Assembly (NCBI RefSeq): GCF_963675165.1
Contig: NC_087385.1
Location: 3,472,501-3,536,500, forward strand
DNA length: 64,000 bases
Source of the DNA: Halichondria panicea
Taxonomy: Eukaryota; Porifera; Demospongiae; Suberitida; Halichondriidae
Direction of reading: 5' to 3'
The notes below the pieces were generated by a model. It saw only the letters and a list, made by a program, of their open reading frames with translations. It did not search any database and was not told the DNA's origin. Shown here one piece after another: positions 1 to 12,400 of this stretch. Position 1 is the first letter of the stretch, and every line of letters begins with the position of its first letter. Made by a program: the position numbers and the translations under genes.

Positions 1-223
1 TAGCGCACGCATTGAAATTAAATACTGCGAGTGTAAGTCTCAGATTGCACACGCGATCTAAAAGTTACATTTTTGTGGTCAATTTGTTACTGTGCGGGCA
101 CCTTTAATTATAGATACCGTCGTGTTGACGTAATTGTGTTTGGGAAAATTAATTATAAATCGATACTATACTACTATACTATACTATTATTATCTTTTAC
201 CCAAAACTTTTCCAACATTGAAA
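1..223 (+). other. Upstream / 5' UTR of the DED gene
   Basis: AT-rich sequence before the first ATG of the death-effector-domain gene. A short imperfect ACTAT repeat lies at about 165-190. No coding signal is visible in it; open frames entering this stretch are extensions of the exon that starts at 224. The transcription start cannot be placed. Confidence 0.4.
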
Positions 224-3200
224 ATGGCAACGAGGAAGCAAGCTTTCAGGGTGTCTCTTCTGGACGTTGCATCAGGGCTAAATGAGCCTGATATTCAAAG
301 CGTGTGCTTTCTGTACAAAGACAAGATCAATAAGCAGTGCAGATGCCGTTTCCACAGTGCTAGTGGCCTGGAGCCTGATCTGAGTTGTCCCTTCCACCGT
401 GGTCCGACAGGGGTTGTAGTAATGGAGCAACTTTTGGAGAGAGGAGAGTTTAATGAGTGTAATACAGACCCGCTTGTGGATATGCTCAATCGAATTGGCA
501 GAGTGGATTTGGCGAACACATTTTTGAAGGAATATGTCAATGTACAAACACAGAATGGTGGTGAGTTCTGCTGTTTTAATAGCCTCCTTTACAAGGCCCA
601 TCTTCAGTGTGGCCTGGAATCGAGGCTACTGTTTTAATTGCAATGTATGTACTGTGTAGATATTGTTTTCTCTAGTTACCGTATAGCGGGTAAGTTTCGT
701 GGGGTAAAAAATTCGTTCAACTCGTTTCTGTTTTCGTGAGTAAAAATTTCGTTTAGTCTCGTGGCTGCACGGCATTCCTACGTTCAGATAAGCCACACCT
801 ACGATAAAATTTCGTGGAGGTCAGCCTGCCCACAAAAATAACTAATATTTTACCCCACGAAAAATTACCCACTATACGGTATAATTATACTATAAATACA
901 AATTGTTCTGAATAAACTTGTTGCATTTTGAGTGGGCAGATCAAAAGAAATACTGTGCAAATATCTGCCATATGGCACAGTTCAGATGGTGAACTGTGCC
1001 ACTATCTAGATACTGGCATATGGCTGAAGTTACCTAAAGCCCACCCTCCACACAGTAACCTGAAACGGTCCCTTTTATAGTTTAGTGGTAGGCAGAAAAC
1101 GTTTTCATGCGTCTGGTGCAAGTATTCCTTTACCAGTAATTAAAAGTTAGGTTGTTGCTTCTTGAACACTCCTTCGGTTTTTATAGATCTATTTATTCTT
1201 ATGTCAACAGCCGAGGATTAGCACTTCAGTGCTCTAGTTATTATTATCACTACATAGATACTATATAGATAGCAAAATCTGACTAAAGAAGAGTCTGTAA
1301 ACATTCACTGTCAGAGCTAGGCATGTGTTATAGTTTACAATATTATGGTTTTTCTGTCGTGCTAATTTGCGGACATTGTTTGTACGCGAATGGTTTTTTG
1401 GCCGTGCTGCTTCTCAGTATTAATGGAGATCCAATCCAGAATAGCTTCTTGGTCAGGCTAAAATTAATTGGCACTGAATGGCTAGCTATAGTGGCTTCAT
1501 ATCCTGTTACTATGCCTCGGTGCGAAGTGAGGTATACGATAGTGTGTTTGTGTGTCGTCTGTGTAGACTGCTACAGCTGCTCAAGGATCAATGAAGTGCA
1601 AGTAAGAATAGGCTTCTAAAGTATATTTGTGTTGAGTTCGACCTTCATAAAGTTGTCATAACTTCACTGAAATTCATACACCGTTAGATTCCTTGTTAAA
1701 AAACGCTTCAGAGCTGGTATGATGGGCACTCAAGTTTTCCTACAAACAGTTAAAACACAAAGGCTATAATTATAGCCCGTGCTTGTCTTCAAAAATGGAG
1801 CACATCACTGATCTAAGGTAAGCTCTATAACCAGTTAAAAGGTTAGCATTTTCCATGTATAGAAGCCCCAGGCATACTTGTCCACCACATAAAGCAAAAT
1901 GAAGCCATAATTGACCACATAACTTCCGGGGTCGAACTCAACGCAAAGAGACTTTAGTCATGTTTTCTTGGATATTAATTTGTGGATTTGCAAAATAATG
2001 CTTGGTTCTTGAGTTATGCTTAGTTTTGCTTACTTGGAATGCCATTGCAGCCTTTTCAGAAGAGTGTCCTACTCTACTTAGTATAGTTAGCTCTGCACTA
2101 GAACGTTAGTTATTGGTAGCTGCAAGAGTGAGACGAGAGCTGCAAGGCTCTACTCCACTAATGCAGTAGCTATATCTTTTTAGCAACAATCATTCATGCA
2201 TGCAGCAAAATTAATGCAAAAATGTTCATCATGATATCATGCATGTATTAGCAATAGCTAGTAGCTTTATGTTATGTAGGTTTGGCACATCCACCAAGGT
2301 ATCAGCACCCGCAGTGTTTTTGTTATACCTGGTAATCATGTCTTCTTTGATATTTGTCTCCAATTATGTTGGCCTGCAAAAAAATGCTGTATATTCATCT
2401 AGTCTCTACACCGTATATGCTTGATCAGAGGCCGCTCTTGTATAAAAGTCGCACTCAAATAGTAGCCTCCCTACAGCCCATCTTCAGTGCAATAAAATTA
2501 TATAGAAGCCGCTCTCAAATAGTATATAATTATTATAGCCTCAGTGAATTTTGAGACTATGTCTCTGCACGGCAGCCATATTGATACTAGTGTCTATGGT
2601 AGCAGCTTGTTAATGCTTTTGAAATACTTTCTCATAGCACAGTTCGAGTTTGTGTAGGTGAAAAGAACTTTTGATGAGACAAACTAAAGGTTGTTGAATT
2701 AGCTGGGACCAATAAACGCCTCTCTTGAACAGTGGCCTCTCTCGAATTGTAGCCTTCTCTGCCACCAAAATGAAACATTTAGTAGCCGCGGCCTCTCATC
2801 AATACGGATATAATGTGCACCTTTAGGGGCTCTCCAGTCCTTCATGACTATTTACTGTTTTTTGATAACATTGGGTGTCTAGTAACAATAAGTAAGTGCT
2901 TATAAAAAGCATTGGGCAACAGGTTTTCCCTAACTTGATTTTATTAAAGTTAGGGGGATTATGGTTAGTGAGCTGTGTGACTCGTGGCCATGTTATTGTA
3001 TTGGTTTGGTATTGCACGATATACTTGTTTTGCATGAGTCTAACCTGTTTTTGTACATGTATTCAACTGCCGAGGGTTTCCACTTTAGTTTTATCAATAA
3101 GTTATGGCTAGACTTCCTCTGTGCATCTCGAAAGCATACAGATAACATGTTTGTGTATTTTTTATATGGTCCAGCCTATTATTTACACTAAATGTACCGT

Positions 3201-5464
3201 ATATCGGGTGACACTGTACAAGCCCTACTGCGTTTCTAACTACAGTGGAACTCCTCTATAACGGACACCTTTGGGGAACAATGTTTTGGCCTTTGTTAAG
3301 AGGCTGTTTTATACACAAACTGTTCATTTGGGACCTGGGTGCCTGGCCGTTATATAGCAGCTGGCCTTTATTCAGAAGTGGTTGTTAACAGAGGTTCCAC
3401 TGTATTGAGAATTTCCTGCGCATGCTCACTCTTTGCATGTCTTTCGTTCGCGATTTATGCCAACACTCGCATCTTGTAATCGAGATAGCCTCGCATTCGA
3501 AACCCGATAATTATTATCTCTAGAGGCTTCATTACAAGGTTTCTGTTTTATCTGTACAGATGATAATCCTGAACTGAAGCCCTTTTCACACGACTCTTCT
3601 CCACAACACAGTGAACCTATGACTCAATTATGTGAAATCATGCCTCATAAAGTCAGGCCTGATGTCGAGGTTGACAATATCACACAGCAACTTTTGTCCC
3701 GTAAAGTCCAAGGAATCTCCCCTGAGCACGTGTCTCCTGGTTTCATTGCAATACACTCAGATAAACAATGCACTGATATGGAGCGAGATTTTTCCAACAC
3801 GGAGAAGGTCTGTCGATGTGTACCTCAGTGTACGGTACATAGGGACAGGATCCGGGCTCAGTCCCTCCGATGTGGCAGTGTGGATGGCTCAAATGAAATA
3901 TTTAGCTGCAGCACAACCACAAATCTGTCAGGTGTGGAATTGGAGTCTCCTTTGTCAACTGAGAGTGAGTTACATTGATTAAATAACTCTTTCGGAATGA
4001 GATGAACATGCATGTAGTCATATGGACTAATATTCTATGTCACATGCATAAGTTACGTACAGTAATAGGACTCTGCATGTTGGCAAGAGGGTGGTGGCAC
4101 AATATTATAATACTCAAGTGCATGGACGCCATTTCAAGTGCACCCTGTTACTGTAACTTGTCTAGTTTACACGATAACTACTTAACACTCAATGTTTTAT
4201 TGATACACACTTCATAGTCTCGGCCCCCATTGATTTTTGCTGTAGGTGCAAGCCCAGAACTAAAGTATGCTGTCTTTTTAAGTCAATCTGAGGTGCAAGA
4301 AATAACAAGGGTGATAAATGACTCTCCAGACACAGATCCAAAAATTAGAAGATTTTTGTCCAACAAGTTAATCGCTGCTAAGCCAGCCGACAAACACAGC
4401 AGATGTAGCTCATTTTCTGATGACTGTGAAATAATTGAGAAAGAGGAATATTTGTCACCGAGTTTTCTTAGAGACAAACTTACTCCACGAGCATTTTCTT
4501 TAGACAGTTTGAAAGCAAATCGTATGAAAAAAGTTGTTAGCTGTTCATCAGTTCCCAAAATAACTCAGTCTTGTGTGGTTTTGTCGAATATAAGTTGGGA
4601 CCATGCTCAGGGCTGCTGTGGCTGCCAGGGAGCTTGCCTTCACTCCCCTGAGTTGAACACTTTTCAAAGAGAAAAGGAGTCTATGAAGTCGAAAGATAGT
4701 GGAATGGGCTTCTCCCAAGAGTCAAATGACGCTGCTGAGGATTCGATGCAAGACCTGTATATTCCACCATCCAGACAAGGTGGGCAGTGTGTTTGGCTAT
4801 TTGTCACTCAGTCTTTTGCATGCAATTTTCATGATACATATATAAATAACGCTCACATGCACAGGTGGTGTGCTGGATGAATGGAAGGTCTCTCGTGACA
4901 AGATGCTCAACCACATCTTTCACCACAAAAATGCATCAATGCATAAAAAAGTGTGCATTTGCACTGGTAGTGGGAAAACAAGACGTAGTGTTAACATTTT
5001 GCTGCAGCTGCATCCTGACGGCTTAGGGGTTGATAGAAGAACAAATTCTACTCTTGTGGTCGACGTTAAGGGTAATTTTATGTCATTGGTTTTCTCTTAA
5101 TTGAGCATTTAATCCAATTGTTTTGCTGCATTGTATTAGGTAGTGCCAGTCAGCGTGAAATTATAATAATTTTGCTTCTCAACAGCACTAACTCAAAGAC
5201 ACACGCACACGCACACACCATGCAGGTATATCCCATCCCAAGTTGAACCTTTCTGTAGACTTCACGATCAGGGTCATAGATACTCAAGATCAGAATATCA
5301 TAGCACTTCGCAATTTCCAATTAGATTTGGCTCAGAAATCGCACACTATCTGTGAGTTCCTATCTCATGAAATAATCAAGCAGTCCTCAGCCAAAACCTT
5401 TAAGTTCATGCTCAAGTTCCAGCTTCAATTGCCCATGAATAGAGAGTGGGTAATAGTTAATTAG
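224..5464 (+). CDS. Death-effector-domain (DED) protein, 5 exons
   Basis: Exons 224-560, 3560-3964, 4246-4779, 4865-5071, 5226-5464 give a 573-residue protein; all four introns are phase 1 with GT-AG ends, and the frame is continuous. Residues about 8-105 look like a DED: helix-rich, with two hydrophobic helix pairs and an RxDL-type motif (GRVDLANTF) in the last third, as in FADD and caspase-8 prodomains. An unusual Cys/His-rich stretch (QCRC...H...CPFH) sits between the second and third predicted helices. The middle is Ser-rich and low in structure. The C-terminal 130 residues, after a Lys/His-rich patch, are strand-rich and could be a small beta-sandwich; a MATH/TRAF-C-like fold is possible but only a guess. 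DED proteins act as adaptors in cytosolic death or immune signalling; the partner here is unknown. No caspase catalytic motif is present. A polyadenylation signal AATAAA lies at 5674-5679. Confidence 0.78.
677..881. mobile_element. MITE, TACCGTATAG group, type A
   Basis: About 205 bp with inverted ends: left TACCGTATAGCGGGTAA, right TTACCCACTATACGGTA. Internal arms continue as GTTTCGTGGGG / CCCCACGAAAAA, so the element can fold back on itself. No coding capacity. A close copy lies at 18199-18408. Confidence 0.8.
3242..3402. mobile_element. Small MITE with TACAGTGGAAC ends
   Basis: Inverted ends ACAGTGGAACTCCTCTATAAC and GTTAACAGAGGTTCCACTGT enclose about 160 bp with no coding capacity. The terminal sequence resembles that of pogo/Tc1-type MITEs found in many animals; this relation is inferred from the ends only. 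Confidence 0.7.
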
Positions 5465-5724
5465 TGTTTGTGGGTCACTTTGATCTATGTACTGTTATCT
5501 AATTAATGTGATCAAGATGTGATGTATAACTGTGGTTTAGCTGCCATAGTCCTTTGTTTTTTGTTTACTGTATAGGTGCGCCTCTGGGCCCCTACTCTAT
5601 GTACATGCATTCATTTTTGTATTTTTAGTCTAATCATTGTTGATCAAAGCGTAGCCGCATGATTGAGTAAGACAATAAAGCTGACTGTGTGTGTCTATTC
5701 CAACTGCAATTGCATGTTTAATAA

Positions 5725-6191
5725 TTATACCCTCGAAATATACCCGCTATAAATTATGGTACCTCCAATAAATTAATTTGCATGGTAATTAGCTCTATAT
5801 TGAGGAAACTGATAATAACTACCGTATAGCGCAAAATTTTCGAGGGGCTTAATTTTCGCGGATTTCGTGGGTTAGAATTCTACACGAAAATTAAGTCTAC
5901 GAAAATTGTTCTTTAATTAGAATTACCTGCTATCGTGCAAATATTTAAAGGCGTGGCTTCCGGTAAGCAGTCATTCCGCGAACATTGTGCAACGAAATGG
6001 CTTTTAGAGGCCAATCCACGAAAATATAATTGCCTCGAAAATTTCGCGCTATACAGTATTAGGGGGTTTGTATGAAGATAACTTTATTTTTATACACCCT
6101 TGAAATAAATCCTCAATATAGAGCTAATTACCATGCAAATTAATTTATTGGAGGTACCATAATTTATAGCGGGTATATTTCGAGGGTATAA
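5725..6191. repeat. Perfect 82-bp inverted repeat
   Basis: Left arm 5725-5806 is the exact reverse complement of 6110-6191; I compared every base. The 303-bp spacer holds the type B MITE. The right arm spans unrelated flank (TCCTCAATATAGAGC...) plus the first bases of the type C element at 6155-6360, so element and flank were copied together. Confidence 0.88.
5820..6058. mobile_element. MITE, TACCGTATAG group, type B
   Basis: Left end TACCGTATAGCGCAAAATTTT, right end AATTTCGCGCTATACAGTA. Internal text includes TTCTAATTAAAG and GCGTGGCTTCCGGTAAGCAG words shared with 30115-30345, 39957-40149 and 53596-53775. No coding capacity. Confidence 0.78.
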
Positions 6192-6360
6192 ACTTTCGCG
6201 GAATGACTGTTAAAAAGGTTTTCGCAAATTTAATTTTCGTGGAATAGCAGCCTTTCTGCAGCATGCATGCATGTGATATTAAATTCGTGGGTATAAAATG
6301 TTTGCGGTAGATATGCTTGATCAGCGAAAACCACAAACCTAATATACCCGCTATACGGTA
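6155..6360. mobile_element. MITE, TACCGTATAG group, type C
   Basis: Right end AATATACCCGCTATACGGTA; left end slightly decayed (TTATAGCGGGTATATTTCGAG). Internal words GTATAAACTTTCGCGG and GCATGCATGCATG recur, in opposite orientation, in the element at 60825-61017. Confidence 0.72.
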
Positions 6361-6476
6361 TATATAATGCGATCTATCTACTAATAACACATTTGATTTT
6401 TTACACCAAATGTGGCTAATTATTGTCGGTTTGTAATTGCTACAAAATCCTTCATTGTTAAAACTAAAGTTATAAG

Positions 6477-9400
6477 TTAAACTGGAGGCAGAGGGACTGG
6501 TGCACTAAGATCGATCAGGTCCATCTCCACACCCAAGCCTTTTTTCTTCGCCTTCTCAACGATATAATTGGCACACATCATATCTTCTATTGCTAATCCA
6601 TGATTGAAATTAATGATCCTTTCTTCATTATTCTCACGGCCTGGCTTTTTACCAGAGACAATTTCACCAAGCTCGGCGTACGGAGCATCAAAATTGCTTG
6701 TATACCAAGGCATCCTGGTATTAATCTGGTTCCAGTCGTCAACCACACATTTGTCGAACTTGTGCATAACGTCTGGCTCCCATCCACCAGCCTGGACAGG
6801 TAGAACCAAAGCACCTGGCTTGACCCAGTCACAGTAAAACACCGTCTTCGTGAGTGTACCTGTGGAGCAGACAAGGACATCAGCACTTCGCACTGCATCC
6901 TCCAGGCTGCTTGCTTCCTCAAAGATCACATTTGGAAGTCTAGGCTGAATTTGCTCTTTGAAGGATTTGAGACTTGGAGCCCAATCATCATAGTACCGTA
7001 TTTTTTTTATACTTGGCAAAAAATTGGGGATGCAAAGGCAGTTGTATTTTCCCTGAACGCCCGTCCCGACAATCACAAGAACTTCAGCGTCCTTACGAGC
7101 CAGTTGCTGAACAGATACAGCCCCTACTGCTGCAGTGCGGATCCCAGTGATGTAGGTCCCATCTAGAACTGCCTTTGGAAACCCTGTAGGACGGAAAAGT
7201 TTACATTGCATTGTGAATTAACTCCCATCAATCCGGTACCATTGACAACCAACTGGACTGACAAGAACATAAAATACACACCCACTCACCAGTGTCAGGG
7301 TTGTTAAGAATAATCATTCCAACAATGGTTGGCAACTTTTGCTTCATATTCGCTGGGTAGCCAGACACCCACTTTATCCCACACACATCTGCCTCCTCCA
7401 GATAACCTAAAGCCAGAAGCTTATGAACATAAAACATTCAATATTACACCAGATAATAATTCTGATACAGTGGATTCTCGTTAATCTGGCCACCCTTGGG
7501 ACAGTGCAGTTTGACAGAAATAGCGAGGTGGCCACATTTCAGAAAATAGCCATAGCTAAAAAAACGACCCTACCTCAAATCAGGAGTGTATGAAGAGGAT
7601 CGAGTATCTAACTGTAGCAGTTGTAGTGGAAACCAGGTTACAGTATGAGTATGTCATACCACGTCACTATCAAACCACATCTTAAGTGGGGTAGTGGTTA
7701 ATTAGTTAAAAATGGTATCGGCATCATGCACATGGTCTGCTGTGGTTTGTACCTCCAGCCCACATTTAATGGCCAACAGTTTACACAACTACAAGTGTTA
7801 GTGACGTATTCAGTCCTAGATGTAGAATGGCCGGAATGTGCGTGGGAGTCGCATACTCCTCTTCATACACTCCTGTTCGAATCTATTAATGACTAATTTT
7901 ACGGTTCTGAAGTGTAATCCAATTTGATGTGCCAAACCACACATCATAATTATGGCCGTAATAAATATAAAAATACCTAGTTCGGGGCAGCCAGTACTGG
8001 CCAGTATACAGAATAGCGAGTGGCCGCATTTCAGGGCGAGTTTTGTGCAGCTTCTAGTAAGCAATCTGTGCCAAACCAAATGGCCGGTATATCGAGGTGG
8101 CCGTACTTCAGAAAGCCGGAATAGCGATAGTCTATGTACTGTATACACTATATATAAATTATCATGCATACAAAAGTAGTATGCATGTCGCCATTCACGT
8201 ACATGCACCTGCTTGTAGGCCTGTGACAGAGTAATATTATAATTATGGTCTCCCGGCATTATGTGGAATATTCTGTGTCCTAAATAGCCACAATGATGGC
8301 CATACAGTTCCACATTTCAAACAACTGAAATGTTACGGCCTAAGAGAAGGAGACTGTGAAAGTGAATATAAATCCTTAATGAATATGCACATAACTAATA
8401 ACGTGATGGCCATCACGGTTAGTCTCTGAACGAGAAGATTAAGGATCGAGCAGAAGCTCAAATCAAAATGTCCGAGACCCAGGCGGTTCTTCTAACAAGC
8501 ATCATTCTGTTGCCCATTGCAATACAGTGCCCATTGCAATACAGTAGCTTCAGAAGACTGGTTTTGTCATTGTTTGTTCTCATTTTAGTTGTTGCTAGTT
8601 TATTTTAATGTAATAATAGTTAACACTGCTGAATTTTATGGTATTTATGCTTTGGACCGAATTAGAGTCTATCTTCAGCCAGATTAACAAAACAATAATT
8701 TTATTTTTATAAAACAGATTATAAACAATGTGTGCACACAGGTCTAACTATCAAACATACTCGACCATACAGAACTTCTAACTTAGGAAAGAGCTTTGGC
8801 AACTTTGCTTCTCTAGGTAATACCAATTAAGCATTGCAGCAGGGACGAGCTACATGTAGTGGTTGATAGCACATGAATGTAAAGTATAATAAGTATAACA
8901 CTGCGGGCCTCCCCTGATGAGAAGGACTGCTTGCGCATGTGCAAAGTTATTGGATATTTTTTCGTAACATTTCCCATAATACAGAGAAAATAATCCCGAC
9001 AAAATTAATATTAAAAGTCATATAATTATACCATAGCTTACTGGATTATTAGTGCTTACTTGATTATAAGTGTATTTTTATTTTAAGCGCATGCTTAACT
9101 GCGTAAGTTTTTTGTACTCGAATTGAAGCGCTTTTCGGATATGAGAGTATTGTGAGACGGAACCAATACGAGACAGCTGATTAAAACAAGAGTCTTTTCA
9201 GCTGTTCTTCCTGCAATTAATTATAGTAATAGCACTACCTCTCTCTAGTATAAAAGAAATTTGAAGTTGTATGCTTGTGTTGATAGAGATACTACAAAAT
9301 GTAATTGGAGAAACATTTTAATTTATCATACTGGTATCTGTTACCACAAGAATAACTGTTTTAGCCTCGTCCCCAGGCTTTACTTTTTCTTGTTCTTGTC

Positions 9401-12400
9401 TGTTCTCTCAATATAAATAAGAGATGATGGGAGGCACTAAAGAAGGACATGATGGATGTGAAAGAAAAAGTAAAGCCTGTGGTATATGCGAAGTCGCGTG
9501 ATCCACATACTTATTTTTATGAACGTGGGCGATATGTAGCCCACAATCGTGACGTAGAATATTCGCCCACGCATTAATTAAGACCAGGAGCAAACTGAGA
9601 GACCAAGCTCAGTGCAGAACCGGCACGCCCAGCTTTGAGAGTACAGTAGACTCTCGTTAATCCGGCCACCCTTGGGACCATGCAGCTTGGCCGGAATACC
9701 GAGGTGGCCGTACTTCAGATAATTAGCCGCGGCTTAAAAACGACTTTACCTTGAATATAATCACTGATTTGCGGTTCTTGTCTCGAGGATAATGAAAGAT
9801 AATGAATCATTCTGCTCTCTATTTAACCAATTTTATTTACTAAACCACACCCAAAACATCATATCCGGCCATAATACACATATAAAATTACATTGAAAAC
9901 GTTATTTGGGACAGCCAGCACTGGCCGGTAAACGGAATAGCGAGTGGCCGTACTTCAGGGTGAGTTTTGTGCATTAAACATAGAGGTAGCATTCCGTGCC
10001 AAGCCAAATGGCCGGTATATCGAGGTGGCCGTACTTCAGAGAGCCGGAATAGCGAGAGTCTACTGTATATACCTGCAACTTACTTAGTATACCTAGTATT
10101 CCGTTGTCAAGTAATTGTATTGTAGTTAAGCCTCGAGGGCAAAGTTAGCGCATGCGCACTAGTATCTAGACACTATTTTGGAGGTGTCTATGGGATTTAG
10201 AAGCCCAAAGGCACTGATTTAGTATCCCGAGCGTAGTACATGGGCATGGACGGGGCCACGCCTATGATCAATTACACATGCAATAGATACCAGGCCGTAT
10301 TTTAATCGGCCTGGATTCAAGGCTAGACTAAGTATAACTATCCTATCAACAGGTTTCACGTGAAGAAAGTTCATGGTTTACGGCTATCGGCTATCAGATG
10401 GTTATCACACAATCATAGATAAAGGAGAGAGGGAATGGCAACACGCTCCTCAAATTTTCTTTCATGTTTCCCTGCAGTTTAATCAAGGCCGGAGGAGGTC
10501 GGACACGAGCATGTGCACTACTTTTTGCTGAGCTGAGATAAGTTATTAACTCTAGCTGGTTTTGCACCGTCACTGGAGACTGAAGATAAACTTTCTGTGA
10601 CTAATAATTATAAATAAATGGTAAATATTCTCAGAAATGCTGCTGATAAAACGAGTGTTGCAAGCGTGCGCTTGCTAATGCATCTCGCCATGTTTTTGCT
10701 TTCGCTCAAAAGTATTAGAGTGTTATAGAAGAGGCAAATAATTTGCAATGTGCTTTGATTGTTTCACAAGAAAGGGGTGTCCACAGTTAATAGTGCATAC
10801 TGATCGTCTTAAATGGCCTGTAGCCAAACAGTGGGAGAAAACCTTTGTCAAAGGCATTATAGTCAGTAGTCTGTGAGATAAGTATTAAAGACAGAATTCA
10901 ATCACAGAAAGTCGTATCTAACAAGCAGTCTAAAAAGAGTTTAATCACAGAATTCAACGAGTGTTGCAAGCGTGCGCTTGCTAATGCCTCTCGGCATGTT
11001 TCGCTTTCGCTCAAAAGTATTAGAGTGTTACAGAAAAGGGAAAAGTTTCTTTGCATAATTCAAAAAAGTTTATAATTTCACAAGAAAGGGGTGTCCACAG
11101 TTAGTGCATTGGGAGCAAACGTTTGTCAAAGGCATAGTCAAGTCAGTCAGTAGTTTAGTCTTTGAGATAAGTATTAAGACAGAATTCAATCACAGAAAGA
11201 AGGATCTATAACAAGCAGTCTAAAAGGCTATATCTTGTGTACACACATTCTGGTATCATTGTAGTGTTTTGTGGCTTACCAGGACCACAAAAAGAATTGA
11301 TTTCTGCCAGGATCTGGGGTTTAAAATGGATTCTCTCACACGTGGTAATGAGCGCATGCGCAGGAATAAAGTGTGTGTCGGCAAGTTACAAGAAATTAAG
11401 AATGGCTACTAAAATAGCTAGCTTCTTTAGCAGCTCTTTCTGACTCTTGTAGCAAACAAAAAGCTAGCACTTTAGTGCAAGGCTAACTCATAAGTTGAAT
11501 AGAAAGTTTGTGCGAACAGATGATGCTATGAAATATTCTAAAGATACTGCAACAGCCTTCAATGTGAGTCAAATTAGCCATAACCCGAGAAAGAAGCTTT
11601 AGTTTGCTAATCCACGAATCAAAATCCAAGAGAACGTGGCTAGAACCCTATAGAAGCTGTTATTTTTCGTCGCATTGCAACCGTTGAGCAGTTACAGACA
11701 CACAGACACACAGTCAGCTTTACCGTATCCCTCGTGCGGCTACGCCTCGAGGCATAATTATTATGCACACAAAGCTTGGGGAGTAATATATTTGGCGAAT
11801 GAACCATTTGAACCGAATTGTAATTTGGCGTCTTAGGCGTGGCTACTATGCCAATGAGTGATGCACAACTAATGCCTCTCACCACGTTTTGCTTCGCTCA
11901 AAAAGTATCAGGTATTAGAGTGTTATAATATAATTATAGAGGTATATATTGCTTTGTATAATTACAAGCGAATTAGAAAACTAGAGATTAGTCAGCTCTA
12001 GCACTAACAGTGGGTGCCAAACGCTAGTCATTTGCTCAAAGTCAGTTTCAATGTGTGCCTACTAAGACGGTTTCGTTCCAAGGCTGCTCTTGCGTTTGAT
12101 CTGTTGGATACCCATAATTTCTCTTCTGAACATTGATATTGTAGACTTAGTCAAAGCACATAGAGCCGCATGGCTGTCGCACATGAGCAAACACCGCACA
12201 TGAGCAAACACTGATATCATGTACAATCAAGACCCTTGTTACGATACCCCTCATTAGCGAAGATCTGTCCTACCTCTTCTGATGTTGCTTTACGTAGATC
12301 TAGAGAATATTGTCAAGTGTTAAGTGGACCTAATTTTCTTTTCTAAAACGCAGTATATAGTCGCTACTTTTAGAGGTAAGAAAATTGCCTAATATCGAGG

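Larger units (their letters stand above)
561..3559 (+). other. Intron 1 of the DED gene, repeat-filled
   Basis: A 3 kb phase-1 intron with donor GTGAGT and acceptor TCTGTACAG. It holds a TACCGTATAG element (677-881), pieces of a dispersed repeat with the words CCTCGG, TGAAGTGCAAG and AGAACGTTA (about 1200-2160), degenerate tandem-like GCCGCTCTC copies (about 2420-2800), and a small TACAGTGGAAC element (3242-3402). No open frame here has family-like sequence. Confidence 0.6.
5465..6476. other. Intergenic gap between convergent genes, with a MITE nest
   Basis: Lies between the stop codons of the DED gene (+) and the cyclodeaminase (-). It has the DED polyadenylation signal at 5674-5679 and then a nested set of fold-back elements: a perfect 82-bp inverted repeat (5725-5806 and 6110-6191) around a type B element (5820-6058), with the right arm running into a type C element that ends at 6360. 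No gene is visible. Confidence 0.7.

Noticed and set aside
7816..8313. 165-codon minus-strand open frame
   Set aside because: It lies mostly inside a TACAGTAGACTCTCG-type element; other copies do not keep the frame, and the sequence matches no family.
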